Below are positions 1 to 10,470 of a DNA stretch of 64,000 nucleotides, piece after piece. The first letter of the stretch is position 1; every line of letters begins with the position of its first letter. The stretch comes from Hesseltinella vesiculosa (taxonomy: Eukaryota; Mucoromycota; Mucoromycetes; Mucorales; Cunninghamellaceae). The stretch is from contig MCGT01000008.1 in NCBI GenBank assembly GCA_002104935.1, positions 434,001-498,000 of the forward strand, read 5' to 3'. Under the pieces are notes generated by a model, which was given only the letters and a program-made list of their open reading frames with translations, had not been told where the DNA came from and made no database searches. The translations under genes were made by a program, and so were the position numbers.

Positions 1-1520
1 TCGAAACAGACGTTCTACAACATGGATTTGGTTCTGTGTCAGTGATTGAGGTACAACCACATCAAAGAAGCCTGTGCCGGCAGCGTCCATGCCAGTCAAT
101 GCTTGGTTAAAGTACAAGTGGATCTCCGGGCTGACTATGCCCACTTTTTCCTTGATATCCCAGATCGATTCCCCGGTCCCACGGCGTCGGCCAAACAGAG
201 ACAGGTCGTTAGCATATGCTTGTGGGTGATCACCTGTCAGAAAAGAGAGCAAAGTTGTCTTTCCAGAGCCTAGAGCGACAGGAAAGAGGTTACCTACGCA
301 TGATCGTCTGCGAAAGATAGATAAAGAGGTGATTTACCATTGGGTCCAAGCAAAGCCCAACGGTCGCCTTGGTTCACTTTCCAGGAGATGTCATCCAAGA
401 TCTTCTTTCCGCTGTAAATGACGTTGACGTTGTTGAGCTCGACGATAGTGGGGCGGTCCGTCCTTTCATGACGGAGTGCCTCGGCCCTGTGTCGTTCCTT
501 TTCCAGCTGGGCGCGGGTTTGTCGCTGTTGCTGCTTGATTAAAAAGTCTTTCGGGCTTTGCCGCTTGCACTGCATCTTGTCCATCACCATCACGTCTGTG
601 GCCCAGGCTGGAAACTCATCCTGCGGTCGGTTCACAAGCACAATGGGGATGCCAGTGTCCTTGTTGCCAACGTCGTCAAGTAGATCCAGGAGTTTTAGAC
701 GATGGTTGGCATCCAGCCCCACTGTTCGAAAATAAAATATAAAAAAAGCAGTAAGCCATCTTGGTCCGCAGTATCCATTTTTTTTTTTCCAAACTTACTA
801 AGCGGTTCATCCAAGATGAGCATTTTGGGATTCCGTAAAAGTGCTCGAGCGATCCTTGCTCGACGTGTCTGACCATTGCTGAGCTTGACAAATGACAGGT
901 CTAGGAGGTGTGTTATGTCAAGTTGTTGAGCGATCTTGTTCATTTGGTGATCAGGAAAATCCTGGCCCAGATATTGCCGCAAAGTCAGATCATTGTCTGG
1001 GTCACTAATCTCAGAACGAGTAGGCAGTGCGGTGAGCAAAGTAGCAGTAAAAAGATCAATTGCCAATCTGTTCCATACCTAAAATTGAAGCGTTCCTGAT
1101 AATAGTGTTGGTTGTAATTGAAAATACCAGACTGTTCCTTAAAGGTGACAAGGCTGATATGATCAGAAGGATAAGGGGAGGCCGAGCGATCGGTGCAGTC
1201 GATCATGGGCCATTTTGCGCTTTCTAGCGGCTGAACCGAGTGTCTTCCTGCAAGGGTCTACATGGCAAAGTCAATGGCGATTCCTATTGATTCCTATCTT
1301 TAAAGCTTACTTCTGCCAGGGTGGTCTTGCCCGCATTGACAGGGCCAACAATGACAAGCCGCTGTGATTGCTCAAGAGTCAGATTGAGGTTCTCAAAGAC
1401 AGGCTTCGTCCCGCCATAGCGATACACGGATGCATTGCTGAACTGGATCAATGGTTTCGTTGATGAATAAAAACGGGTATAGCATTGTAATGACAAAGAA
1501 CGGAGCTTTGAAGGAAACAT
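1..1520 (-). CDS. Tandem ABC ATPase, possibly mitochondrial (3' end outside window)
   Basis: Seen: five exons on the minus strand, starting at the ATG at 1520-1518 and running off position 1. The N-terminus (MFPSKLRSLSLQCYTRFYSS) is basic and Ser-rich, like a mitochondrial presequence. Nucleotide-binding domain 1 has a Walker A GPVNAGKT (about 1336-1360), an ABC signature LSNGQ followed by RARIARALLRNPKMLILDEP (about 810-890, Walker B). Domain 2 starts near 440 with ALLGPNG; an intron at about 286-341 splits its Walker A and the frame resumes GSGKTT. There are no membrane segments in the visible part, so this is a soluble ABC ATPase of the type of yeast YDR061W or bacterial photorepair/ModF-like proteins (family resemblance recalled, not searched). 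Signature and Walker B of domain 2 lie outside. Role unknown; membrane-free tandem ABC proteins usually act in nucleic-acid or ribosome work. Exon 1 ends at 1311 and exon 2 begins at 1247. Confidence 0.8.
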
Positions 1521-2437
1521 TCAGAATTGTAGAAAAGGAAAGAAGAGCAAGAGCGCGCATTTTTTTTTCGACAGTGTGTCATACACAGGAGCCCTCTCAT
1601 TGGTCGAAGCTGTTGCTTCTTTCCCCCCTTTTATTTCACTTTCGAAAAGACATTCGTTTGTTGAAGCTAGCTGCGTACCTCCATATGGACTATCTACTTC
1701 CCTTTTGAATAAATATAGAAATGGAAATTTGTTCAGTTCCAACCAGATGGACAGGTAAAAAAAAAGGGGGCGGCAGCAGTTTGAGCGGCATAGAAAAAAA
1801 ATGAAAGTTTGCCATGTATGGCATTTACCTCACCACACACAGTTACAATATGTTGTAGGTGATGAAGAAGGAACAAGGAAGAAAGAAGGATGCAAATAGT
1901 TGACATGATGGGTGCGAGTTGACGTTGTCATGGCAGCGAACACTGAGGTACCCACCTAAATCTGGAACGGAGTTTGAAACGCGGTAATGCACAAGCGAAA
2001 GGGATAAAAACTGAGCTCTCAATGAAGAGAGACCTTGTTTGGATTTGTCCTTTGGTTGAGTAAGGACTTGCGTTCTTGAGTAGATAACAGGGCAGAGTCG
2101 GTTTACTACGCATAAACTTCCTATGGAAAAATAAGAGAATGAACATCGGGTTGATATCTACTTTTTTGACGGAAACCTTTGGCCACTCCGCCATCGCCAG
2201 TCGAGTTGTTGCCCATCATGAAATAATGATTGCAGCTCATTTTACCTGAATCCGCCAAACCATGTTGGGAATAGCGTGTTGCACAGAAATTTGCAATGAA
2301 TTGACTGGGACCAAGGTGACACAAATATCCTTTTTCCGCGCGTGGCAGTGGTTTGAATGGTTGGGTGTAAAAGGTTTAAAGGTTTATTATAAATAAAGGT
2401 GATATTGGAGTACAGACGAACTAGAAGAGAACGTGTC
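1521..2437. other. Intergenic, no gene recognised
   Basis: This holds the upstream region of the ABC ATPase gene and the 3' flank of the aspartic protease gene. Short open frames of 60-88 codons occur on both strands but show no motif, no consistent splice sites and no resemblance to known proteins. There is a CCAAT-type box at about 1597 on the minus strand (CCAATGAGAG), roughly 75 nt upstream of the ABC start, which may be a promoter element. Confidence 0.5.
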
Positions 2438-3813
2438 TTATTGCGAAGCGGCGATTTGGACCTTGGGGGTGGCACCAGCGTCGAAGATGACATAGTTGTT
2501 CTTCAAGAAAGTGTCGCCAAGAATGACAAAGGGCAATTGGTTGTCACTGCCGGCGTTTTGGAGAGCCAAGTAGCAGGTGTTGGAGGCCTTGTCTTGGTAG
2601 AAGATCAAGGAGTCAGAAGGCACTTCAAAGGTGCCGCTACCGATCTTGAAGGTCAATGCAGGCAAGCTGCTGGCGGCGTTGCAGCTGACAGTGTAGAGAC
2701 CCGATTGGCTATCCAACTTGGCAGAGTAGGCGTTGCCGATTTCGGTAGCAATGGTGTTAGTGGCAACGAGGATGCTGGTACCAGTGTCCAAGATGGCGTT
2801 GAAAGGAGTGCTGGTGACGGGCTTGCTGCCAGCGGAGAGACTGCTGACATTGATTTCCCAGACGCCTGTGATCAAAAAAGGGTCAGAATTGGAATTTCCG
2901 CGATTTTTTTTTTTTTTTTTTTTGCAGGCAATTGTTTACCATGGGTGGTGTCCACGGGGACGGTGGTGAGGTTACCCTTGATGTGGGCTTGGTCATAGCC
3001 ACCAAAGATGTATTCACCATTTTTGCCGTTCTTGCCCAAATAGACACCAAAGACAGGGTGGGTGATCAGCTTTTGCTGGATCAAGTTGTCCATTGGCGTG
3101 ACCGTGCCCTTGACAGTGGCGATGGTGTCAAAGGCAAGACCGAGAAGACCACTCAAGGTGTTGAGTTTTTGGAATTGGGAAGAGACTTGGGTGGCCAATT
3201 CAACCAATTGGTGATTGATCTTCTTGCCAGCAAGAGTCAAAGTGTCGTAACCGGTGTAGCCGGAGGAGGAAGAGTTGTCCTCTGCAGAGAGCGTGTCAGT
3301 TACACAATTTTATCTAAATAAATGACTTTACCATAAGTGATGGTCCACTTGCGGCCATCCTTTTGGTAGGTAGAAGACTTGGTGGGGTCATAAATGGGAC
3401 GACCATCCTTGCAGGTCTTGCAATCGGTGGAGGCCACCCAGAAATCAGAGGAACCACTGAAAAAAAAGCGGAGAGTCAAAATCGAGGAGTTTCTTTCTTC
3501 TTTCACTTTTTCATTACGTGTCAAAGTCAACAGTGAGGTTTTGGGGAGGGGTACCCAATTGCACAGTGCCATAGTAAGCGCTGTCTTGTTGTTGGTTCTT
3601 GACGATGACAACACCGCCGGTAGTGTTGGTGTTCCAGCGGGCAACAAGGTGGTGAGGGGAGTACCGAGCACGGGCCTTTGCGGCGGCGTCTTGGAAAGTG
3701 AAGTCAGGGTTGCGGGTCACAGGGATGCGCAACATTTTGTTGGATTCAACAGGCACACTGGAGACCAAGCCAACGGTAGCCAAGGCAATACTAATGGTAG
3801 CAATGAATTTCAT
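2438..3813 (-). CDS. Secreted pepsin-like aspartic protease (rhizopuspepsin type)
   Basis: Four exons: 3813-3518, 3456-3332, 3281-2940, 2865-2438. They total 1191 nt, giving 396 residues, the usual size of a rhizopuspepsin precursor (about 390). Residues 1-20 (MKFIATISIALATVGLVSS) form a signal peptide; a propeptide follows to about residue 75 and the mature enzyme then begins in a VVIVKNQQQDSAYYGTVQLG stretch. Catalytic site 1 is DTGSSDFW, split by intron 1 after the Asp codon; catalytic site 2 is ILDTGTS (about 2780). Intron 3 (2866-2939) contains a run of 19 A on the sense strand. Known of family A1: acid endopeptidases secreted to digest external protein. A TATA box lies 48 nt upstream of the start codon. 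It stands alone, with no accessory or secretion genes beside it. All motifs are intact, so an active enzyme is expected. Confidence 0.95.
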
Positions 3814-3860
3814 GTTTGATAAGCTAAAGAGAAGGTGAGCAATTTGCAGAGGTCGAGGCT

Positions 3861-3867
3861 ATTTATA
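3861..3867 (-). promoter_or_regulatory. TATA box of the aspartic protease gene
   Basis: TATAAAT on the minus strand, about 48 nt upstream of the ATG at 3813. Position and sequence fit a core promoter of a strongly expressed secreted enzyme. Seen in sequence; function inferred. Confidence 0.55.
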
Positions 3868-3879
3868 TTTCAGCATTTT

Positions 3880-4374
3880 TGACACTGTGAAAAAACTTTG
3901 ACTTAGCCCATGCGACGGATGGTAGCTAGTTTTGTACAACGGGCCTAAATTTTCAGAGGAATTATGTGGCAAAGGCATTGTGTGGTTGCACAATTTTGGC
4001 CACACAATTGCAAAAAAGGTCTTTTGCTCAGGGGAAGAGCAAATATGGATGATTTTGATGGATCAAAAAATGATGTTTTATTATTTTTTATAAATTTGGA
4101 CTTTATTTTTGATTACCAGGGAAGTTAAAAAAAGAAATGAAATAGAATTGGTGACACTGCCCAATCCCTAACAGGCTCCCCTTCTCACGCATTCTGCTCC
4201 GTTGCCACCCAAAACGACCATCTGTTATCCAATTCCGGGACAGCGCCTCAAAAAACCCAAAAATGCGCTGTTTTGAAGGTTACAGAATTTCTTTGCAACC
4301 ACGCTTTCTATTGCCTTTAATCGTCCTTGTGGATCACAAACCATTCATTGAATGCATAATTTGAAAGGGTATTT
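3880..4374. other. Intergenic, AT-rich
   Basis: Upstream region of the protease gene and 3' flank of the GDSL phospholipase gene, both on the minus strand. No open frame with recognisable content. An A/T block at 4078-4135 separates the two units. The poly(A)-type hexamer AATAAA overlaps the stop codon of the phospholipase gene at about 4373-4378 (minus strand CAATAAAAAT). Confidence 0.5.
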
Positions 4375-5994
4375 TTATTGAAGGTATGCTCTCTTTGCGC
4401 TTGGACAGACAAACGACAGATTATTCACATGATACGAGGCTTGCTTTTCCGTGGTATTCGAGAACATATTCTGATTTTAAAAAAATAAAAAAATCGGTGA
4501 ATCGCGCAACCACCAACACTGCCATAGCCTATTCCTCCTACCCCCTTCCCTTTACTTACATTCCATAATACTGTTGCCATTACTTGATTTGCACATCGAT
4601 TGGGGTGGAAGCTAGGCCAGTCGACAAAAATAAATAAATAATAATAATGAACAAAGGTGCAAATCGCGGTTGAGCCGAGGGGATACATACCAGTCAAACC
4701 CACTGAGATATCGCTGCTTGTATTTCCCGACAGGGAACTGTGTGAAAGCAGGCTGGTAAACCACCATAAAGGTCGGATCGCCCAATTCTTGGTAATCTTG
4801 AGCAATCTTCTTTAGCCGGCTATTATAGCCTTGTACCACCAAATCCGCAGCTACAAGAAAAAAAAATGAAAAGACAAAAAGCCTAGTAAGGATACTGCAT
4901 TTTTCTTCCTCTTATTTTTCGATCACCTCGGCGCTGCTGTTTGTCAGCTTGTATACAAGAGCATATCACCATGTGATTCGGGTCCATGACTAACTCGCAG
5001 TAAGGATTTCCGCGAGAAGCCTCATAAACTTGTGACACCTGAAAAACAAGAGGGTGAGCGCCGCCACACGTTTTTGGCTGACAGACTTGCATTGAACAAA
5101 GCTGGCAGGTTGACAAACGCATAACCAACATCTCGCCGCAATCGTTCTACAGCCTGGCGTACATGGTGTTCAAAAACGTCGACGTCGGCTAGGTCGGGCA
5201 GGCGGGTCAGCGGTGGTGTGCAGAGCACACAGACATTGTTCGCCCCAATAAATAGGGTGACCAATTTCCATGCTTGGCGAACGGTGTCATAGGGGGGTCG
5301 TTGTAATTGGTGGACCAATCGTGACACTTGGCTGTCAAGGTCCTGGGCCTTGGATCCGCTCACCTAACAAACAAATAGAAAAAAAGCGTGAGCGGGCTCT
5401 CTTTGAAAAAAAGTTGGCACTTGCTGCATTGTTTAGCGCCTTCCCTTTGGACAGTGGCAAAGTGACGCCTTCGGGTGACCCAAGTGTTTCAGAATACACG
5501 TCTAGGAAATTGTGCAAGGTGTATTCATTGTCGTCACCACCAACAGAGAAGGCCTTTCCACGGTATTCTAGTACAGATGCAAAGGGCGGACGACCGGATG
5601 TCATGCCGAACCCAGCTGTAATTGAATCCCCAAGCGCAATCACCAGTTTAATGTCCTGACAAGAAAAACAGTGAGTTACAAAGTCAAAAGAGAATGTGGG
5701 GGTTTTTTTTACCTGAGGTCGCAGGTGTGAGGCATCTCTTTGCTCTCGTTGAATACCATCGTCAAAAAAAAAGGCAGGACAGTCAAAGCTAGGAAGGGTG
5801 TAGGCACATTGCTGTTCTTGGCGACTAGGATCAAAGGGATGTAGCCAAGCAAACTGGTTGAAATGTTGCTGTAGTTGAGCAGCCCAAGGTTCAGTAAAAG
5901 GAAGCCAAGACCTGGCTGGCGTTTGCAATGGCACCTGTTGACATTGCAACTGATAAAAGAAAAGAATGATCAATACAAACAACAAGAACGTCAT
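4375..5994 (-). CDS. GDSL-type lipase / phospholipase B1-like protein, secreted
   Basis: Seven exons by frame continuity: 5994-5713, 5655-5425, 5363-5091, 5038-4927, 4850-4691, 4611-4560, 4470-4375. The sum is 1206 nt, 401 residues. The N-terminus (MTFLLFVLIILFFYQLQCQQ) is a signal peptide or anchor. SGNH blocks are visible: block I IALGDSITAGFG (nucleophile Ser), block II in AVSGSKAQDLDSQ, block III FIGANNVC, block V DCFHPN (catalytic Asp and His, completed across intron 5). Family knowledge: this arrangement matches animal phospholipase B1/GDSL phospholipases, which hydrolyse acyl esters of phospholipids outside the cell. Two introns (2 and 3) need GC donors (GCAAGT) rather than GT to keep the frame and restore the conserved NNAVSGSKAQ and FNVSQVYEASRGNP segments. 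A GT reading of intron 3 stops within a few codons. Confidence 0.88.
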
Positions 5995-6441
5995 GAAGAA
6001 AAAAAACAGAAAAATAAAAAACGAGCAGCTTTCACCGCATTTGAGCTGCCCAATTCATTGTCCGACAACGGTCGTCAGATCATTTGACAAGACTCCATAG
6101 AAATCATGGGTTGTGCATGACCAGCAACTCAGGATCAGGCACAGTGCTTTTTACTTTGCCACGAGGAGTCATGATGACTGCATCGACTGAACGTGTATAA
6201 CCGGGGCCGCAGTAGAATAAAAAAGCGCTGTCTCGTTATTATTTTTTTTTTTTACCGCTCTTTTCTGTCTCACTTTTCAATGCTAATACGAATTTGTTTG
6301 TTAGTTTTACTTTGACAATCCACGTTTCAATCCTTCATTCAATACCACCATAGGTAAAAGCCGCTCTGTTCATTATCCATCGCTGATCTTCCTCTTTAGA
6401 CATTTAATAATTTTTTATAACCGTTCACATCCATCGTCTTC
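5995..6441. promoter_or_regulatory. Divergent promoter region between the phospholipase and GTPase genes
   Basis: About 450 nt separate two head-to-head start codons (5994 minus, 6442 plus), so both promoters must lie here. A run of 13 T at 6242-6254 and pyrimidine-rich tracts precede the GTPase start. No clear TATA box was picked out for either gene. Confidence 0.5.
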
Positions 6442-8490
6442 ATGCGTCGCAAAATAAATGGCCTGCAGGACATCTGGTACCAGCACCATCTCAATGGAAG
6501 CCTACCGCCTGAAATCGACCACGAAGGGAATATAGAATACAAGGTAAAGCATGGCATTAAAATTTCCTTTGCTTATCAGTTTTTTTTTTTTTTTTTTTTT
6601 TTTTTTTGGCAATCCAGCTGAAGCTGATTGATCCTTCGGAAGAACGCCTAGAACATCTGATTACACAACTGAAATGGCGGTAACTGTCGAACGACTTGGA
6701 TATCAATCCAGTACTGACACACAATCTGCATTAGGCTATCCGAAGGCCAAGGCGAAGCTTTGTATGAACTCGGCGTCAGCGATGACGGCACCCTCTCTGG
6801 TAAACAAGTGCACCTCACTCACTCCAGTTCTCACTCGTTTTTTTTTTTTCGGGTAGGGCTTTCTGAACAAGAGATGGAGGCTACATTAGATACCTTGCGA
6901 CGCATGGCCGCCGAGTTGAATGCCAATGTATCTATCAAAAAGAGCGTCCAGCTGACAAACGACAAACGAGTGATCGAAGCCCGGATACGACAGCACCAAC
7001 CGACCGGCGGCAGCAACTCGACACATCACAGCGACCTACGCATTGTGGTGATTGGTGACACCGGCACCGGTAAGTCCACATTGATAGCGCACCTGAGCCA
7101 TGGTATCAAAGACACCGGTCATGGCACCGCTCGAATCAGCCTGCTGCGTCATCCCCACGAAATGGAAACCGGAAACACATCCTCCATCGTACACGAGATG
7201 ATCGGCTATACGGAAGAAGGCAAACTGGTCAGCATGGCCAGCGACCATATAGAGACCTGGGAACAGATCTGCCACGCCAGTGCAAAGGTCATGACCCTGC
7301 TGGACACCTCTGGCCGAGCACGCTTCATCCGCACCACCATTTCTGCCATCATGGGCTATACACCCGACTATGCCATGCTGGTTGTGCCTGCCACGCTGGG
7401 AACTGCTGCCATGTCACCCATGGCCACGGAGCATGCCTCCCTCGCCTTTATGCTGGACATCCCCTTGTTTGTCGTGGTAACCAAGGTCGATATCGCGTCG
7501 TCCGACAACCTGCAGAAATGCCTGCGCACCTTGGACGACAGCTTGACCTGGCTGCAGGAACGCCTGGACCAAGAAGCTGCGCCACGGTTCCCTCGCATTG
7601 TGCACTCGACCGCTGCCGCCCAGTCCATTGCACGCTCCATGATGCAGTCGCAGACCATCCCCATTATGCTGGTGTCCAACGTCACCGGCCAGCACATGGA
7701 CCGCATCCACAGCTTTCTGCACGCCCTCGACCACCCCACTCGCACCGTCAGCCGCGATCTGATCGACAAGCCCGTCGAGTTCCATGTTGAGCAAGTCTAC
7801 CAGCTGCCCGACATCGGCACTGTCGTTTGCGGTGTGTTGCGCCGTGGACGGATCCAGCTGGCCATGGCCGACAAGGACGAAAAGATCCACCTCCTGCGTG
7901 ACGACTTTGTGTTTGGTCTTGGCCCCAACCACCAGGGTGATTTCCTTAAGGTGAGCATTTCGTCCATTCATCGCCTCCGCTTCCCGGTCCAAGTCATCCA
8001 GTGTGGGCAGACAGCCTCCTTAGCCCTCAACCTCCCTCCTGCCGCTGTCACGGCAGCCTGGGGCAAGATCAAAAAAGGCATGGTTCTCATAGCTCAATTC
8101 GACCCGTCCATGATGGCTGCTACGGCTCTTCATCCGTTATCGGCCTTGCCTCCTCCTCCGCCGGTCATGGCTGCCACTTTTGAAGCCCAACTCATGGTCT
8201 TGCCTTTGGCTCCTCCTGCCTCCACACCTGTTATCCGTCCTGGTTTGTGCGGCATGCTGCGTTCTGGCTTCATCCGTCAGCAGGCACGCCTTGTAGATGC
8301 CCAGCCCAGCCTAGAACAGCAAGGTGACTCGGCATGCTGGATCGTGTTGGTGCAATTGCTCGGTAACCCGGAATTTTTGATGGCTGGTTCGCAGTTTATT
8401 TTCATGGAAGGCTCGTTGAAATGCCTTGGCAAAGTCACCCAGCTGGTGCAGACCGTCCAAGGCAAATGGATACCCACCACTACGTTGTAA
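6442..8490 (+). CDS. GTPBP1/GTPBP2-like translational-type GTPase
   Basis: Four exons (6442-6543, 6618-6679, 6735-6799, 6857-8490) sum to 1863 nt, 620 residues. G1 P-loop is GDTGTGKST (about residue 175); G3 is DTSGRAR; G4 is TKVD. The order of segments, including PDYAMLVVPA, LDIPLFVVVTKVD, SNVTGQHMDRIHSF, VYQLPDIGTVVCG, RGRIQL and GQTASLAL, follows animal GTPBP1/2 through the beta-barrel domains. Known roles of that family are mRNA turnover and rescue of stalled ribosomes. The G3 motif is unusual: the family has DLAGH, here the Ala and the catalytic-position His are replaced (DTSGR). Start chosen as the first ATG giving a frame that splices without loss into the conserved N-terminal acidic/basic region. 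Exon 4 is GC-rich compared with the flanks. Confidence 0.88.
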
Positions 8491-8951
8491 TTGACGCCTA
8501 GAATAGCTGATTTCCTAGTTCCTGGAGTCATGATAAAGAATGTGCTCGTTCAAATCTATATTTTTTCAAGTGTTGTATGATTCATTCTCATCTTTTATGA
8601 TTGACCACAAGTTACTTTGTAACAACGGACTCTAAAAGAAAACCGGGAGTGAAGCCACCGATTTTTTTTTTCTTAAGGAATAGGGTTATTTATTTCCGGG
8701 TCGCCGACTCTGTCGGTCCTGGTACCTCCAGTGTTCGTTTCTTTTGAGCAAGCGGGCATGCCAATAATCCAGGTTTCAAGAGCAATCGCTTCGTTCTCCA
8801 CACCGATGTCGCTTTTTTTTTTTGGTTCGGCATTGGTACTAAATCACACGAAGAAATGTTTTATTTGTTTATCCCAAAGCAAAATGAAAAAAAAAAAAAG
8901 CCAGAAGAGAACAACAAAGGATTAGAAGTACAAGAGCTAGGCCCCGACTGA
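8491..8951. other. Convergent intergenic region
   Basis: The 3' flanks of the GTPase (+) and rhomboid (-) genes meet here. It contains several homopolymer runs (8660-8671, 8812-8823, 8887-8900) and no supported gene. Confidence 0.5.
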
Positions 8952-10384
8952 TTAAGAATCTTTGGCAATGCGTCGCATCCAAGGAAATTGAGGCGCAGGT
9001 AGGTCAATGACGGTGGTGGGTGGGCCGGTTGGGCCGCGACCATTGCGCTGGTTGCGTTCTCGGATATCTCTGATCTTGCGTACCAAAGGAATCCACATCT
9101 TTTCCTGGCCATACATCATGTAGGTCAATCCAAACCCAGCACCAGCAATGTTGCCCTACAGAAAAAAATAATAATAAAAACATACCGCCTCAGCACAGTT
9201 ACGTCCTTTGCCCCAGACCAACTTACACAATGGTCTAACATTGGCCAATTCAAGAGGATCCCAGCCACATCGGTTGCCAGAAATGCAGAGAGAGCTTGAC
9301 TGGAAAAAAAAAAGAGAGTCAGTCATAAGACATCCCTTCATTTTTTACGAGCAGTGTCCTACTCGTTTTGAAGCTGAGGGAAAAAAGGAAACGGTGCGCT
9401 GGGATGCAAGGTGATCAGAGCAGCTAGGCAGGCATACAATGCGGCATTGGCACCCATGCGAGGACCAGCGATCGAGCAGAAGCGGCGCAGTAGGGACAAC
9501 CAGACCAGATGCGACACAAGCGTGCTAGTGATACCGGAGGACACGTAAAAGGCTAGGAACTGATGGCGGCCTAGGAATTCATGCAGGCTGGCGCCCAAAG
9601 TCCAAAGCGCCACAGTGTTGACAGACAGGTGCAGGAACGACCGGTGAGAGAAGGTGGATGTGATCAGATTGATGGTCCGAGGTCCGACTGACAGCATGGG
9701 CTGGTACGTAAACCAGCGAAGCATAAACGAGGCGGGCAAGACACGCCAGCCCACAAATACAACGGCATTCACGCCGATGAGGCAGACAACCGTCCGGTGA
9801 GCAGGTGATTGCGTTTGTTCTTGCCACCACCGTCTTGCTTGGTGTGTCCAGTCATGCCAGCGTGCATGCAGAGTCGAAGGGGTGGCGGACGAAGGGGGAG
9901 GTTCGTCAGCGGGGTGGTGGCTGGTGGACGGCCGATCGGCACTGGCATCGAGGTATTGGTGATGTTTGTCATGCTCTGAGCGCCACTGTGCTGCCACAAG
10001 GGTATCTTCGTCGATATTGTGCAGTTTCTTGCGAAGCTGGTCTCGCACAAACTGCTTTTGGCGCCAGCTCAGTGTCTCGTGTCGTTCGTACTGAGAAGCA
10101 GCCATGAGAAACGTGCCGCTGACCGTCATCAATGCAAACACTGTAGGGGCTAAATAGAATTTCCAAATGCCAATGGAAGGTGTGGGAGACGGGGGGATCG
10201 GGGTTGTGACCATGCTTGCTGATGAGACTGGACTCGGGCTGGAAGTGGGCGAGGTTGTGTAGGCATGGGATGGGCGGATGTTGCGGATGGACGGACAAGA
10301 AGGCTTGACTAGTCGTTTCAGTGAATGGCAGCGCATCACCGTTGCCCTAAACGGACAAGACAATCGCCACATTGTATTCAACAT
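8952..10384 (-). CDS. PARL/Pcp1-type mitochondrial rhomboid, catalytic dyad lost
   Basis: Three exons: 10384-9363, 9299-9227, 9155-8952; 1299 nt, 432 residues. The start at 10384 gives an Arg-rich, acid-free N-terminus typical of a mitochondrial presequence. Membrane segments include one near residue 65-88 (FYLAPTVFALMTVSGTFLMA) and several in the C-terminal half. The rhomboid core is clear: STFSHRSFLHLSVNTVALW corresponds to the PARL segment with conserved His and Asn, then MGANAAL at the position of the PARL GASGA motif, then a C-terminal DHCGNIAGAGFG at the position of PARL DHAAHLGGALFG. So the nucleophile Ser and the base His both read Asn. The rest of the fold, including the C-terminal GLTYMMYGQEKMW tail, is preserved with no stops. 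Inference: an inactive rhomboid, perhaps an adaptor or regulator as in iRhoms and derlins. An active paralog elsewhere in the genome would be expected. Confidence 0.85.
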
Positions 10385-10470
10385 GGAGAAAATAGGAAAC
10401 AGACGAAAAAGAAAAAAAAAAAAAGGTCGGCATGACCACAACAAAAAAACTGGTGTCGGCGAACACATTT

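Noticed and set aside
2399..2998. 199-codon plus-strand frame
   Set aside because: Antisense of the aspartic protease exons.
7414..7992. 192-codon minus-strand frame
   Set aside because: Shadow of the GTPase exon 4, which has clear motifs on the plus strand.
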